Shown here: one piece after another, positions 17,628 to 28,633 of the stretch | Position numbering within the stretch: position 1 is the stretch's first letter | Layout of the letters: every line of letters begins with the position of its first letter | Source: [Zimmermannella] faecalis ATCC 13722 | Lineage (GTDB): Bacteria; Actinomycetota; Actinomycetes; Actinomycetales; Microbacteriaceae | Length of the DNA: 64,000 bases | Assembly: GCF_000381765.1 (NCBI RefSeq) | Contig: NZ_KB907078.1 | Span: forward strand, 1-64,000 | Direction: 5' to 3' | The notes under the pieces: generated by a model | Databases searched by the model: none | What the model saw: only the letters and a program-made list of their open reading frames with translations | Told to the model about the DNA's origin: nothing | Program-made: the position numbers and the translations under genes

Positions 17628-19112
17628 TTATTGGACGACGGTGCGCGCTCGGTGCATATCTGCCACACGGCGTGGGAGTGCGTCGAGCTGCGCGAGCACT
17701 CGCACCGCGATCGCGTCGAGCTGTTTCGCGAGCTGTGAGCGCGGCGCGGCGTCGACGACGGCGATCGCCTCGGCCGCCGCGCGGTCGACCGCGCGCGGGT
17801 CGTCGGGCAACAGCGTCGACTGCTCGATCCCGCCGAAGCGCAGCAGCACCTGCCGCACCTGCCCGGCCGAGTCGGCGCCCGTGACCGAGCGTCGCAGTCG
17901 GTTCATGACCGTCTCGATGCGGGCATCCGGGCCGAGCAGATCGACGAGCCCGAGCCGCGCGCGCAGGTACCGCTGCACCCCGACCGGGGTTGCTTCGCCG
18001 AGCGCGACGACGAGGTCGGCGGCGTCGACGGCCGCGTGGGTCGCCGCGTTGCGCCGCGGCGCCGCGACGTCGCTCACGAGTTCCTCATCGCGTTCGAGGT
18101 TGAACCCGACGTCGATCACGACGACGTCGTACTGGTCGCGGGCGCGGGCGATGACGCCGCGGACGCGCTCGGCGCCGAGTTCGGGCCACCGGGCGGGGTT
18201 ACTGATGCCGACGAGCACGCGCAGCTTGCCCTTCGCGGTCGCGCACTCGGAGCTCACGCGGTCGAGCTCGTCGCTCGTGAGCGAGCCCGCGCCGGCGAGC
18301 CGGCAGGCCGCGGCGAGCCCGGGCGCCTCGTCGGAGATCCCGAGCGCCGGGGCGACCGCGCCGCCGTACGTATCGGCGTCGATGAGCAGCACGCGTCGCC
18401 CCTGGTTCGCGAGCGACGCCGCGAGCGCGATCGCGACGGTCGTCGCGCCGGGCGCGCCGTGCGGCCCCCACACCGCGACCACCCGGCCGAGGGGTGCCTC
18501 GTGCGCCGGCGGCTGCGCAGTGAGGTCAGCCGCGGGATACCCCGTGGATGCACCGCCCGCGGGGTCATGTGGCTTGGGGGCGCGTTTCCGTCGAGGGGCC
18601 GATTCGCGAGGCGCCGACTGACGGCGCGCCCGCGACTCCTCGCGCCGACGCTCCTTGCGGCTCGCGGTGCGGCCGGGCTCGCCTGACGCGTCGGCACCCG
18701 GAGCGAGGTCACCGGCCGCCTCGGCAGCGGCGACTTCGGCGGGGCCGGGTGCGGGTGGCCGCGCGGCGCGCGGAGGCTGCGTGCCCGCGAGCAGCCGCTC
18801 GACCGCATCCCACCCCTCGTCTGCAGCGATGCGGTCGACGATGCCGAGCTCGGCCGCCTGACGGCGCTCGACGTCGTTCCCGACCACGGCGATCGCCCGG
18901 GCACCCGCCGCGTCGCAGCGGGCGAGGCTCGCGCGGTTGAGCGTCTCTGGCCCGGCCTGTGCGACGACGAGGTCAGGCCGCGCCCGCTCGACGGCCGCCG
19001 CGAGCGCGGCGGCACCGGTCACGCGGTCGACGATCTCGTGGCCCGCGCGAATGATGCCCTCGAGCAGGGCGACCTCGACCTCGTAGTCGACGGCCAGCAG
19101 GATGCGCGCCAT
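17628..19112 (-). CDS. MinD/CpaE-like P-loop ATPase
   Basis: This 494-residue protein has an N-terminal receiver-like fold without phosphorylation residues (about 1-115) and an Ala/Arg-rich linker (115-205). A MinD/ParA-like ATPase follows, starting with VVAVWGPHGAPGATT (about 207-221) and RRVLLIDADTYGG. The P-loop lacks the usual signature lysines, as in CpaE-like proteins. Family members localise or power pilus-assembly and partition complexes. It follows a SAF-domain gene of the CpaB kind by two bases. However, no pilin, CpaF or TadB/C genes are present in the window, so a full Tad pilus role is unproven. Confidence 0.8.
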   Translation of the reverse strand: MARILLAVDYEVEVALLEGIIRAGHEIVDRVTGAAALAAAVERARPDLVVAQAGPETLNRASLARCDAAGARAIAVVGNDVERRQAAELGIVDRIAADEGWDAVERLLAGTQPPRAARPPAPGPAEVAAAEAAGDLAPGADASGEPGRTASRKERRREESRARRQSAPRESAPRRKRAPKPHDPAGGASTGYPAADLTAQPPAHEAPLGRVVAVWGPHGAPGATTVAIALAASLANQGRRVLLIDADTYGGAVAPALGISDEAPGLAAACRLAGAGSLTSDELDRVSSECATAKGKLRVLVGISNPARWPELGAERVRGVIARARDQYDVVVIDVGFNLERDEELVSDVAAPRRNAATHAAVDAADLVVALGEATPVGVQRYLRARLGLVDLLGPDARIETVMNRLRRSVTGADSAGQVRQVLLRFGGIEQSTLLPDDPRAVDRAAAEAIAVVDAAPRSQLAKQLDAIAVRVLAQLDALPRRVADMHRARTVVQ

Positions 19113-19114
19113 GA

Positions 19115-19723
19115 CTACCCCCGCACCCGGTCGTGGAGCGGCACGAGCTGCAGCCGCGCGCCGTTCGAGGTGGCGCTCATGACCGTCGAGATCTCGGAGT
19201 CGGGGATGCGCAGCTCAACGTCGACCTGCGAGGTCGCGACAAAGTCGTCGGACTCGATGACGCGCACGACCTGGGCCTCGGCGACGATGACGGTCGGTGC
19301 CGAGTACGTGCCCATGCGCTCGCCCGGAGATGCCGACCAGAGCTCGACGGTCGACCCTGTGGTGACGCCGGCGGGCAGCTCGCCCGGAATCGTCACGACG
19401 ACCGCCGCCATCGAGGTGTCGGCGTCGCCGAGCGCCGTGAGTGGCACGAGCTCGCCGGCGCCGATCGGCCGCGTCGCGATGAAGTCGCCGTCGCCCACCT
19501 CGGTGAGATAGAGGTCGGTCGGCGTCGCGGCCGACACCTCGACGGGCGTGAGCGCATCGGCCGAAAGCGCGTCGCCAGCCGCGACCGCTGACTTCACCGC
19601 GTACACGGTTGTCGTCTGCGCCGCGGCCTGCACGATGCCGACGACCCCGGCGATTGATCCGAGCACCAACACGATGCCGATTACGAGTCGCGGATCAATC
19701 CGCCTGCGCGCCCCCACTGCCAC
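19115..19723 (-). CDS. SAF-domain (CpaB-like) membrane protein
   Basis: The protein is 202 residues from GTG 19723, chosen because GAAGGAG lies seven bases upstream. The open frame extends further but runs into the opposite-strand HTH gene. One membrane helix spans about residues 12-34 (VIGIVLVLGSIAGVVGIV). An SAF domain follows, with YAVKSAVAAGDALSADALTPVEV and FIATRPIGAGELVPLTAL. In Flp-pilus loci CpaB-type SAF proteins sit in the envelope. Here the only partner is the CpaE-like ATPase encoded directly after it. Confidence 0.8.
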   Translation of the reverse strand: MAVGARRRIDPRLVIGIVLVLGSIAGVVGIVQAAAQTTTVYAVKSAVAAGDALSADALTPVEVSAATPTDLYLTEVGDGDFIATRPIGAGELVPLTALGDADTSMAAVVVTIPGELPAGVTTGSTVELWSASPGERMGTYSAPTVIVAEAQVVRVIESDDFVATSQVDVELRIPDSEISTVMSATSNGARLQLVPLHDRVRG

Positions 19724-19821
19724 AACCCCACTCCTTCGTTGCGTCGGTTGTCTGCGCCGCCGCGAGTGATTTCGCGGGGCACAGGCACCATCGTGCGGCA
19801 TCTGAGGATGTGCTGAAGAAG

Positions 19822-19830
19822 TTATCCACA
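19822..19830 (+). other. DnaA-box sequence
   Basis: TTATCCACA is a perfect consensus DnaA box, 40 bases before the small HTH gene. Two more copies lie within 1 kb (20814, 20855). Binding is not shown. Confidence 0.45.
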
Positions 19831-19870
19831 GCCAGCCTCTGCCCACCGTGTGGCTGAGATAATTGGGGAC

Positions 19871-20155
19871 ATGACTTCGACAACCGGGGCCGAATTCCCC
19901 CGATTCCTCACGCTTGCCGACGTCGCCGACATCCTCCAGGTTGATCTCGACGTCGTCCGCGACCTCGTGACCACAAACGAACTTGCCGCGATTCGCATCG
20001 GCGTCGACGGCGCTTTCCGCGTCGAACAGCGCGAACTCGAGCACTTCATCGCCGACAAGTACGAGGCCCGCCGCCGCGAAACCATGCTCGAGCAGGCCGA
20101 GTTCACCGACCTACCCGAGATCACCGGCAGCGGCAGCTGGCGCGACCGCACGTAG
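19871..20155 (+). CDS. Small helix-turn-helix (excisionase-type) DNA-binding protein
   Basis: This 94-residue protein contains a MerR/excisionase-like winged helix at about residues 13-60 (FLTLADVADILQVDLDVV, then AAIRIGVDGAFRVEQREL). The C-terminal helix is charged. ATG 19871 is preferred. GATAAT (19858-19863) ends seven bases before it, the spacing of a -10 box for a leaderless mRNA. An in-frame GTG at 19850 is the alternative. Close relatives occur next to the SAF/ATPase pair in many actinobacteria, often annotated as DNA-binding or BldC-like. Its targets are unknown. Confidence 0.85.
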   Translation: MTSTTGAEFPRFLTLADVADILQVDLDVVRDLVTTNELAAIRIGVDGAFRVEQRELEHFIADKYEARRRETMLEQAEFTDLPEITGSGSWRDRT

Positions 20156-20165
20156 CCCCGCGACG

Positions 20166-20774
20166 CTACTCGGTCACGTCGCCGTCGATGCGCACGAGCC
20201 GCACCTCGTCGAGCGGCACCATGCGGTATGCCGCGACGTCGCGATTGCGGCGCGGGGTATCACCGTCGTGCACGGCGAGATCGAGGTGATCTCGGCCGAC
20301 GAGGTCGATCGTGCCGTGGAGCACGCCGAGCGTCGTCGTGACCTCAACGTGCACGCGCCGGCGCGTGAGGTCGCGCAGCGGAATCACGAGCCCGAGCCGC
20401 GCCGCGAGCGAGTCGGGCTGTTCGGGGCGCGCCGCGAGTGAGCGCTCGAGCTGGTCGCGCGTGAGCACGAGCGACGAGATGCCCGCGAGCGGCACGAGCA
20501 CGCTCCGGTACCGTCGCGTCGGCGCCGCAAGCCGGGCCGCGAACCAGTCGGCCCCGAACTCGGTGGGTTCGATCTCGAGTCGTTCGCCGCCGCGCAGCTC
20601 GAGTGAGAGGCACTCCCCCGGCCGCAGCGCGGGCTGGAGCGTCGCGAGCCGCTGCCGCAGCGTGAGCCGCGCGACGCGGAGCCGCTCGTCGTCAACGGCC
20701 TCGCGACGTCGCTCGGCCTCGTATTCGGCGTCGAACTGCCCCGCGAGGTCGTCGAAGAGATCGTTCCAGCGCAC
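20166..20774 (-). CDS. Conserved actinobacterial protein of unknown function
   Basis: This 202-residue protein starts at GTG 20774 (VRWNDLFDDLAGQFDAE), a start that matches the usual N-terminus of this family; a TTG at 20792 would add six residues. The sequence has an Arg/Glu-rich helical first third. The rest is a beta-rich, SH3-like region with short strands (ECLSLELRGGERLEIEP, YRSVLVPLAGISSLVL, RVHVEVTTTLGVLHGTIDLVG). No membrane helix or catalytic signature is seen. It converges with the HTH gene, ten bases from its stop. The function is unknown. Confidence 0.75.
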   Translation of the reverse strand: MRWNDLFDDLAGQFDAEYEAERRREAVDDERLRVARLTLRQRLATLQPALRPGECLSLELRGGERLEIEPTEFGADWFAARLAAPTRRYRSVLVPLAGISSLVLTRDQLERSLAARPEQPDSLAARLGLVIPLRDLTRRRVHVEVTTTLGVLHGTIDLVGRDHLDLAVHDGDTPRRNRDVAAYRMVPLDEVRLVRIDGDVTE

Positions 20775-20813
20775 CGGCCCAGTCTTACCCAACCTGCACG
20801 ACCGGGGTATGAG

Positions 20814-20863
20814 TTATCCACAGGCGGCCACTGCGCGTCTCCCCCTGGTGATTGTTATCCACA
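20814..20863 (+). other. Pair of DnaA-box sequences
   Basis: Two perfect TTATCCACA copies (20814-20822 and 20855-20863) lie in the same orientation, 41 bp apart. They sit in the divergent gap between two conserved genes of unknown function, directly upstream of the Rv3235-like gene. Confidence 0.45.
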
Positions 20864-20906
20864 GTTTCAAAAATTCACTTTCCCTCAGCACCAATGCCGG
20901 GGTTCA

Positions 20907-21389
20907 ATGACGACGTACCTCGCCGCACGACGGGAGCCCGCATTGACGCAGCCGCAGCGACTCACCACCACGCTCACCCACGACCAGCCCCGTAAGCCGC
21001 GCTTCGGCGAGGGGGCGCTCACGAGCCGCGCTGAGGCGGCCGCACTCGAGTTACCCAACCCCGAGCCCCTGCTGCTCAACCTCGGCCGCAGCGTGTTCGA
21101 GGCGCTCGCCGGAGTGCGCGAGGTCGAGCAGATGGTGCGGTGGCTCGCACCCGAGGTCTACAGCAAGCTGCTCGCACGCGTGCAGCACGCGGCGCGCGGC
21201 CGGGCCCGCAACGGCACGCCCGTTATGCGCCCGCAGATCGACCCCATCCGCTGCATCTGGCAGTCGCCGCGCCCCGGCGTCGTCGAGTCGACCGTGCTCA
21301 TCGATTTCGGCACGCGTGTGCGCGCCGTCGCGATTCGCCTCGAAGGCTACCGCGACCGCTGGCGTGCCGAGCGCATCCACGTGCTCTAG
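20907..21389 (+). CDS. Rv3235-family protein
   Basis: This is a 160-residue protein. The basic, flexible N-terminus spans about residues 1-55. The folded C-terminal half follows (VEQMVRWLAPEVYSKLLARV, and the strand-rich ESTVLIDFGTRVRAVAIRLEG). This matches the actinobacterial Rv3235 family, which is regularly encoded just upstream of, and facing, secA. The function is not known. The tail resembles an NTF2-like or cystatin-type beta sheet (inference). No clear Shine-Dalgarno precedes the ATG. Two DnaA-box sequences lie in its upstream region. Confidence 0.82.
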   Translation: MTTYLAARREPALTQPQRLTTTLTHDQPRKPRFGEGALTSRAEAAALELPNPEPLLLNLGRSVFEALAGVREVEQMVRWLAPEVYSKLLARVQHAARGRARNGTPVMRPQIDPIRCIWQSPRPGVVESTVLIDFGTRVRAVAIRLEGYRDRWRAERIHVL

Positions 21390-21450
21390 CCTCGGCCCGT
21401 ACCTGTGCCACCTGGCCGACCTGCTCGCCAGACCCGATCTCGCCGACCAC

Positions 21451-21490
21451 ACCTGATCGCTCGGAACACACCTGATGGCATGTCAACAGG
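21451..21490. repeat. Intergenic repeat, family B, copy 1
   Basis: A 40-base segment, beginning ACCTGATCGCTCGG and ending CAACAGG, is about 75 percent identical to 50713-50752. Each copy contains two direct ACCTGAT units, 19 bases apart. Both copies lie between the 3' ends of convergent genes. This copy has lost the outer inverted arms seen in copy 2. Confidence 0.55.
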
Positions 21491-21513
21491 GCTCGTCGGG
21501 CTCGTCGGCCTCG

Positions 21514-22253
21514 CTAGGGCTGAGCGGGGCGCGGATACGCGGGCGCGGGCTCGACGAGCCACTCGCGCGCGGCAGTGACCCGCGGCGCATCCACGCCGTG
21601 CTCGGCGAGAAACCCCTGCGAGTCAAACGACGCCGCGAACTCGCGCAGTGCCGCGCCCCGCGACTCGATCACCGGCGCGAGTTCCTCCTCGGGCAGCCAG
21701 CGCTCGTACGGGTGCGGCTTCTCGCGCGTGAGGTGGTGCGCGTTCACGGCGCGCACGGCCCGCTCGTCTTCGTCGGCGAGCGTCGCACCGTCGGCGCCGA
21801 GGGCGAGCAGCGCGATGCCGGTCACGAGCCCCGTGCGGTCCCGGCCGGCCGAGCAGCACACGAGCGTGCCGGGGCCCGCGTCGAAGAGTTCCCCGACCGC
21901 GTCGGCCACGCGCGGCGCAAACATCGCCACGAAGTCGGCGTAGCCGTCGGTGTGGTTGAGGTACGGCTGAAAGCGCGCCCGAAACTCGGGCAGGGTCGGG
22001 TCTTCGACGGGCGCGAAGCGATAGTCGATCGCCTCGGTGCCGACGGCCGGGCCCTGCGGCTCGGTCGCGTCGCGCAGGTCGAGCACGCGCCGCACGCCCT
22101 CGGCTGCGGCCTGCGCCCAGGCCGCCTCGGCCCACGCCTGCGGCTGCCCCGAGCGGAACAGCACGCCGTCGCGCACCGCTCCCCCGGCGACGGGGATACC
22201 ACCGAGGTCGCGGGCGTTAAAGGCTCCCGGCCAGCCTCGTTCGCGCGTCACGA

Positions 22254-22257
<4 letters not shown>
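21514..22257 (-). CDS. Tyrosine-protein phosphatase (dual-specificity-like)
   Basis: This 247-residue protein has the bacterial tyrosine-phosphatase layout. It contains [10 protein letters not shown] near the N-terminus, [18 protein letters not shown], and the catalytic C(X)5R loop [12 protein letters not shown] (about 135-146). It would remove phosphate from protein tyrosine or from lipids such as phosphoinositides, as the related PtpB does. The GTG 22257 start overlaps the secA stop (GTGA), so translation is probably coupled to SecA; GTG 22251 is an alternative. The longer open frame within secA is a shadow. Confidence 0.88.
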
Positions 22258-25250
<2,993 letters not shown>

Positions 25251-25321
25251 TGAAATCTCCTGACAAATCGTCGGCGTACCGCGGAAACGCGCTCAATCGT
25301 ACTCCGCGCGCATCAACAACA

Positions 25322-25354
25322 CTCGGGCCGGGTGGAGGAACCACCCGGCCCGAG
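25322..25354 (-). terminator. Terminator after the HPF gene
   Basis: A perfect 14-bp stem CTCGGGCCGGGTGG / CCACCCGGCCCGAG with loop AGGAA starts 12 bases after the stop codon on the minus strand. Confidence 0.88.
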
Positions 25355-25366
25355 CATCAGGGAGTG

Positions 25367-26080
25367 TTAGGCGACCGAGGATGCTTCGCTCACGGCATCT
25401 AGGTCGGCCTCGACCTCCTCGTCGATCTCGGCGGCGCCGTTCTCGTCGAGGGCGATCACACCGTAGTCCCAACCGCGGCGGCGGTAGACGACGGCGGGAC
25501 GCTCGGCGCCCGCCTCAATGAAGAGGAAGAAGTCGTGGCCGAGCAGCTCCATGTGGTCGACGGCCTCGTCGGCGGTCATCCGCTTCGGAGCGAACACCTT
25601 CTCGCGAATGACGATCGGGTTGTAGTCGTCGAACTTCTCGCCCTCGACGTCGACGGTCGCGGCGGGCTGGGCCTGCCCCGAGACGACGTCGATGACACCG
25701 GTATCAGCGGGAACGATGTCGAGGTTCGCGAAGTCCTTCGCCGACGCATCCGCGAGGCTCTGGCCGCCGTGGCGGTGCTTCTTCTTGTCTTTCATGCGAC
25801 GCATGCGCTCGACGAGCTTGTCGAGGGCGATGTCGAAGGCGGCGTACTTGTCGCCCGCCTCGGCTTCGGCACGAATCGTCGGGAACGGCCCGAACACGGT
25901 GATTTCGACCTTGCCCTTATCGAGGATGTTGCCGGCCCGGTCGGTGCGACGCTTGAGCTTGACCTCGATGGTTTGCGCCCGTTCCGAAAGCTGCTGCACC
26001 TTCGCAGTTACCTTCTCTTCCGCGTACTCCCGAAAGCGGTCGGGAATCTCGGTGTTGCGGCCGCTGATAGTGACGTCCAT
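25367..26080 (-). CDS. hpf: Ribosome hibernation-promoting factor, long form
   Basis: The protein is 237 residues from ATG 26080, chosen for the GGAGG about five bases upstream and because it gives the normal N-terminus MDVTISGRNTEIPDRF. The N-terminal S30AE/RaiA domain spans about 1-100 and binds the decoding region of idle ribosomes. After a linker, the C-terminal dimerisation domain (about 165-225; EKVFAPKRMTADEAVDHMEL, GHDFFLF, YRRRGWDYGVI) pairs two 70S particles into 100S dimers. It lies in the usual secA-hpf-comF neighbourhood and ends at a strong terminator. Confidence 0.95.
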   Translation of the reverse strand: MDVTISGRNTEIPDRFREYAEEKVTAKVQQLSERAQTIEVKLKRRTDRAGNILDKGKVEITVFGPFPTIRAEAEAGDKYAAFDIALDKLVERMRRMKDKKKHRHGGQSLADASAKDFANLDIVPADTGVIDVVSGQAQPAATVDVEGEKFDDYNPIVIREKVFAPKRMTADEAVDHMELLGHDFFLFIEAGAERPAVVYRRRGWDYGVIALDENGAAEIDEEVEADLDAVSEASSVA

Positions 26081-26193
26081 CTCACCCTCCTGGTCTGCGA
26101 ACTCGGGGTTCGCGAACTCGGGACCCCGAGCCGGATGTGTATGTATGTCTCCCAAATACTACGAGCATCTCCCTGCAGGATTCCCACACGACG

Positions 26194-26865
26194 TCAAAAG
26201 TTTCCATTTATGTTGTTGCGGCTCGGCACTCGCCCCACTACCGCGGCCCCGACGACCCGTGCCCCGGCCGCTTCGAGGGCCCGCCGCGCCTCGAACAGCG
26301 TCGCGCCGGTCGTCACGAAGTCGTCGACGATGACGCAGTCGCGACCGCGCACGAGTGGCCTGGCGCGCAGCGCGCCGATGAGATTCTCGGCCCGCGCTTC
26401 GCGCCCGAGCCCGGCCTGGTCTCGCACACGCCGAACGTGCGCGAGCCCCTGCGCCGCCCCGCCCCGCACGGCGCGTTCGATGAGCAGCTCGACGTGGCCG
26501 AAGCCGCGCGCGGCTCGGGCCGCCCGCCGCGACGGCACGGGCACGAGCAGCAACCCGATCGGCGGCGCGGCGAGCTGCCGCACGAGGGCGGCGAGGGATG
26601 CGCGCAGCAGCGGCGCGAGGTGCGTCGCGACGTCGACGCGGCCGCGCTCTTTGTACGCGTCGGCGAGTGCCCGCAGCCGGGCGTCGTAGTCGATCGCGGT
26701 CGCGACGGCGAGGCCGTGAGCGACGGTGACCCGCGGTCGGCACGCCGCCCGCAGCTCGGCCCGGCACGCGGCGCACACCCCGTGATCGGGCGCGCCGCAG
26801 CCCGCGCACGCGACGGGAAACAGGGTCGCGAGCGCGTCGCGCAGAGCGGGGAGCACGCCGGTCAC
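26194..26865 (-). CDS. ComF-family phosphoribosyltransferase-like protein
   Basis: This 223-residue protein has an N-terminal zinc-ribbon-like cysteine set (CAGC and CAAC, about 20-34). A type I phosphoribosyltransferase fold follows, with the PRPP loop RDCVIVDDFVTTGATL (about 176-191). ComF proteins take part in DNA uptake and processing in competent bacteria, and their enzyme activity is unproven. It stands alone between hpf and the lpqB-mtrBA operon, on the same strand. Confidence 0.9.
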   Translation of the reverse strand: MTGVLPALRDALATLFPVACAGCGAPDHGVCAACRAELRAACRPRVTVAHGLAVATAIDYDARLRALADAYKERGRVDVATHLAPLLRASLAALVRQLAAPPIGLLLVPVPSRRAARAARGFGHVELLIERAVRGGAAQGLAHVRRVRDQAGLGREARAENLIGALRARPLVRGRDCVIVDDFVTTGATLFEARRALEAAGARVVGAAVVGRVPSRNNINGNF

Positions 26866-26932
26866 GCGCGTAGCCTGCCACGCCCCGCGGCGAGGCGACC
26901 CCGCCTATCCACAGGCCGAAGGCGCCGCTCGC

Positions 26933-28633
26933 CTACTCCTGCGCGAACAGGAAGTTCACGACGGTTTCGGAGGCCTGCCAGCGCGTGCCGCGCGGCGAGT
27001 AGACGATGCCCTGCCGGTCGACGATGCGCATGCCGGCGAGCGAGTTCGAGCCGGCGACCTGAATCGCGTTCGGGATCGACCCGAGCGACGTGAGCTCGCC
27101 GCCGACGCGGTAGAGGCGCACCTCGGTCGTGCCGTCGCCGTCGTCGACGAGCATCGCGATGCTCGAGCTGTCGACCCACGCGAGGTCGTTCGCGACGTCG
27201 TCGGTGCCCGGCATCTCGACGAGAATCGGGTCGCCGAGGGCCATCGGTTCACCGCCGTCGCGGATGATCGGCATGACCGCGAGCGTGACGCCCTCGTCGC
27301 CTTCGAACAGCACCGCGAGGCGCGTGCCGTCGCGCGAGATCTGATGCGAGATGAAGTCGGGCGCGACGCCCTCGGGCAGCGGGATCTCGAAGATCGAGCC
27401 CTCGCCGATCTTCGAGACGTAGAGGCCGGTCTGGGTCGTCGACTGGGTCCACACCCAGTCCCAGTTGTCGAGCGCGGGCTCGACCTGACCGCCGCGGCTG
27501 TCGATCAGCGTCGCCTCGGTGTCGTCGTACCGCATCGCGTAGGTGCCGTCTTCGGTGAGCATCGTCACGGTCTGCCGCGACGCCGACAGCGCCCCGCGAA
27601 TCGGGTCGATCTCGCCCGCGACCGCGTTCACGTTCTCGGCGCCAGCGGGCGGCGAGAGGGTGTCGCTATTGAGGTAGCCGAGGCTGCCGTCTTGGAACAC
27701 GAGCGGCAGCGAGTTCACCTGCGGGCTCGTCGTCACCGTGTCGCCGCTCGGCAGGCTCGCGTCGATGCGCGCGCCGTTCACGCGCAGCTCGACGCTCGTG
27801 ATCTCGTCGATCGCCGTGAGGCTGCGCTCGAGCTGCAGGCGCATGAGCGAGAGGTCGGAGGCGCTCGCGGCCGCCGACGCGTCGCCCGAGAGGTTCACGA
27901 TCGCCTGCCCCTCGACGACGTTGACACTCGAGATGAGCGTTGTGCTCCCGGGGAACGCGCTCGTGACCGCCTCGCCCGGGTAGAGCCAGTCGGATGGGCC
28001 GCGCAGGAGTTCCTCGACGACCCGGTCGGCGAGCGCGTCGGTGTTCGGGAACCACCGCAGGTCGGGCACCGTGTACTGCTGCTCGCTATCGAAGAACGTG
28101 AGCGAGGTGGCCTGGAACAGGTCGGTGAACGACTGGCGGAGCAGCACGATGCCGTCGGGGACGTCGGAGATGCGCCACTCGCCGCTCACCTGGCTGAGCT
28201 GAAAATCGAGCGTCTCGTTGCTGCTCGAGAGCACCTCTTCGTAGTTGCCGTGCGCGTCGACCGTGCCGGTGACCGGCACCGTCACCGTGATCGCGTTGTC
28301 GCTGTCGGTACGCATCGACACCTGGCCGCTCGTAATGAGCACCTGCTCGGCCGGCTTCCAGCTGTCGGCTGCCTCGTCGGTGAGGTACTGCCGCGCCGTC
28401 GCGAAGTTGTTCTGCATGCCCGTGCCGGCGTCGATGAAGCCCTGCACGATCTCCTCGCGGCTCGCGCCCTCGCTCGGCTCCGAGGGGTAGTAGCGCAGGC
28501 CCTGCGACTCCTGCTCCTCCTCGATCGACCCCTGCTCGACCGACCCCGAGGTCGGGATCGAGGCACACGCCGCCAGCGAGACGAGACCGGCGAAGGCCGT
28601 CACGCTCAGCAGAAATCGACGCAGGCGGGTCAT
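26933..28633 (-). CDS. lpqB: Lipoprotein LpqB
   Basis: This 566-residue lipoprotein has signal peptide and lipobox SLAAC (Cys23). The mature part has an N-terminal NTF2-like segment, a GerMN domain (about 205-310, with VNGARIDASLPSGDT) and a C-terminal beta-propeller-like region. LpqB interacts with the extracellular sensor of MtrB and modulates the MtrAB pathway in actinobacteria. It overlaps mtrB by four bases (ATGA), so the three genes form one operon. Confidence 0.95.
   Translation of the reverse strand: MTRLRRFLLSVTAFAGLVSLAACASIPTSGSVEQGSIEEEQESQGLRYYPSEPSEGASREEIVQGFIDAGTGMQNNFATARQYLTDEAADSWKPAEQVLITSGQVSMRTDSDNAITVTVPVTGTVDAHGNYEEVLSSSNETLDFQLSQVSGEWRISDVPDGIVLLRQSFTDLFQATSLTFFDSEQQYTVPDLRWFPNTDALADRVVEELLRGPSDWLYPGEAVTSAFPGSTTLISSVNVVEGQAIVNLSGDASAAASASDLSLMRLQLERSLTAIDEITSVELRVNGARIDASLPSGDTVTTSPQVNSLPLVFQDGSLGYLNSDTLSPPAGAENVNAVAGEIDPIRGALSASRQTVTMLTEDGTYAMRYDDTEATLIDSRGGQVEPALDNWDWVWTQSTTQTGLYVSKIGEGSIFEIPLPEGVAPDFISHQISRDGTRLAVLFEGDEGVTLAVMPIIRDGGEPMALGDPILVEMPGTDDVANDLAWVDSSSIAMLVDDGDGTTEVRLYRVGGELTSLGSIPNAIQVAGSNSLAGMRIVDRQGIVYSPRGTRWQASETVVNFLFAQE

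Noticed and set aside
19724-20044. N-terminal extension of the SAF-domain protein frame
   Set aside because: The extension is antisense to the small HTH gene. A GTG with a good ribosome site at 19723 gives the proper membrane-anchored SAF protein.
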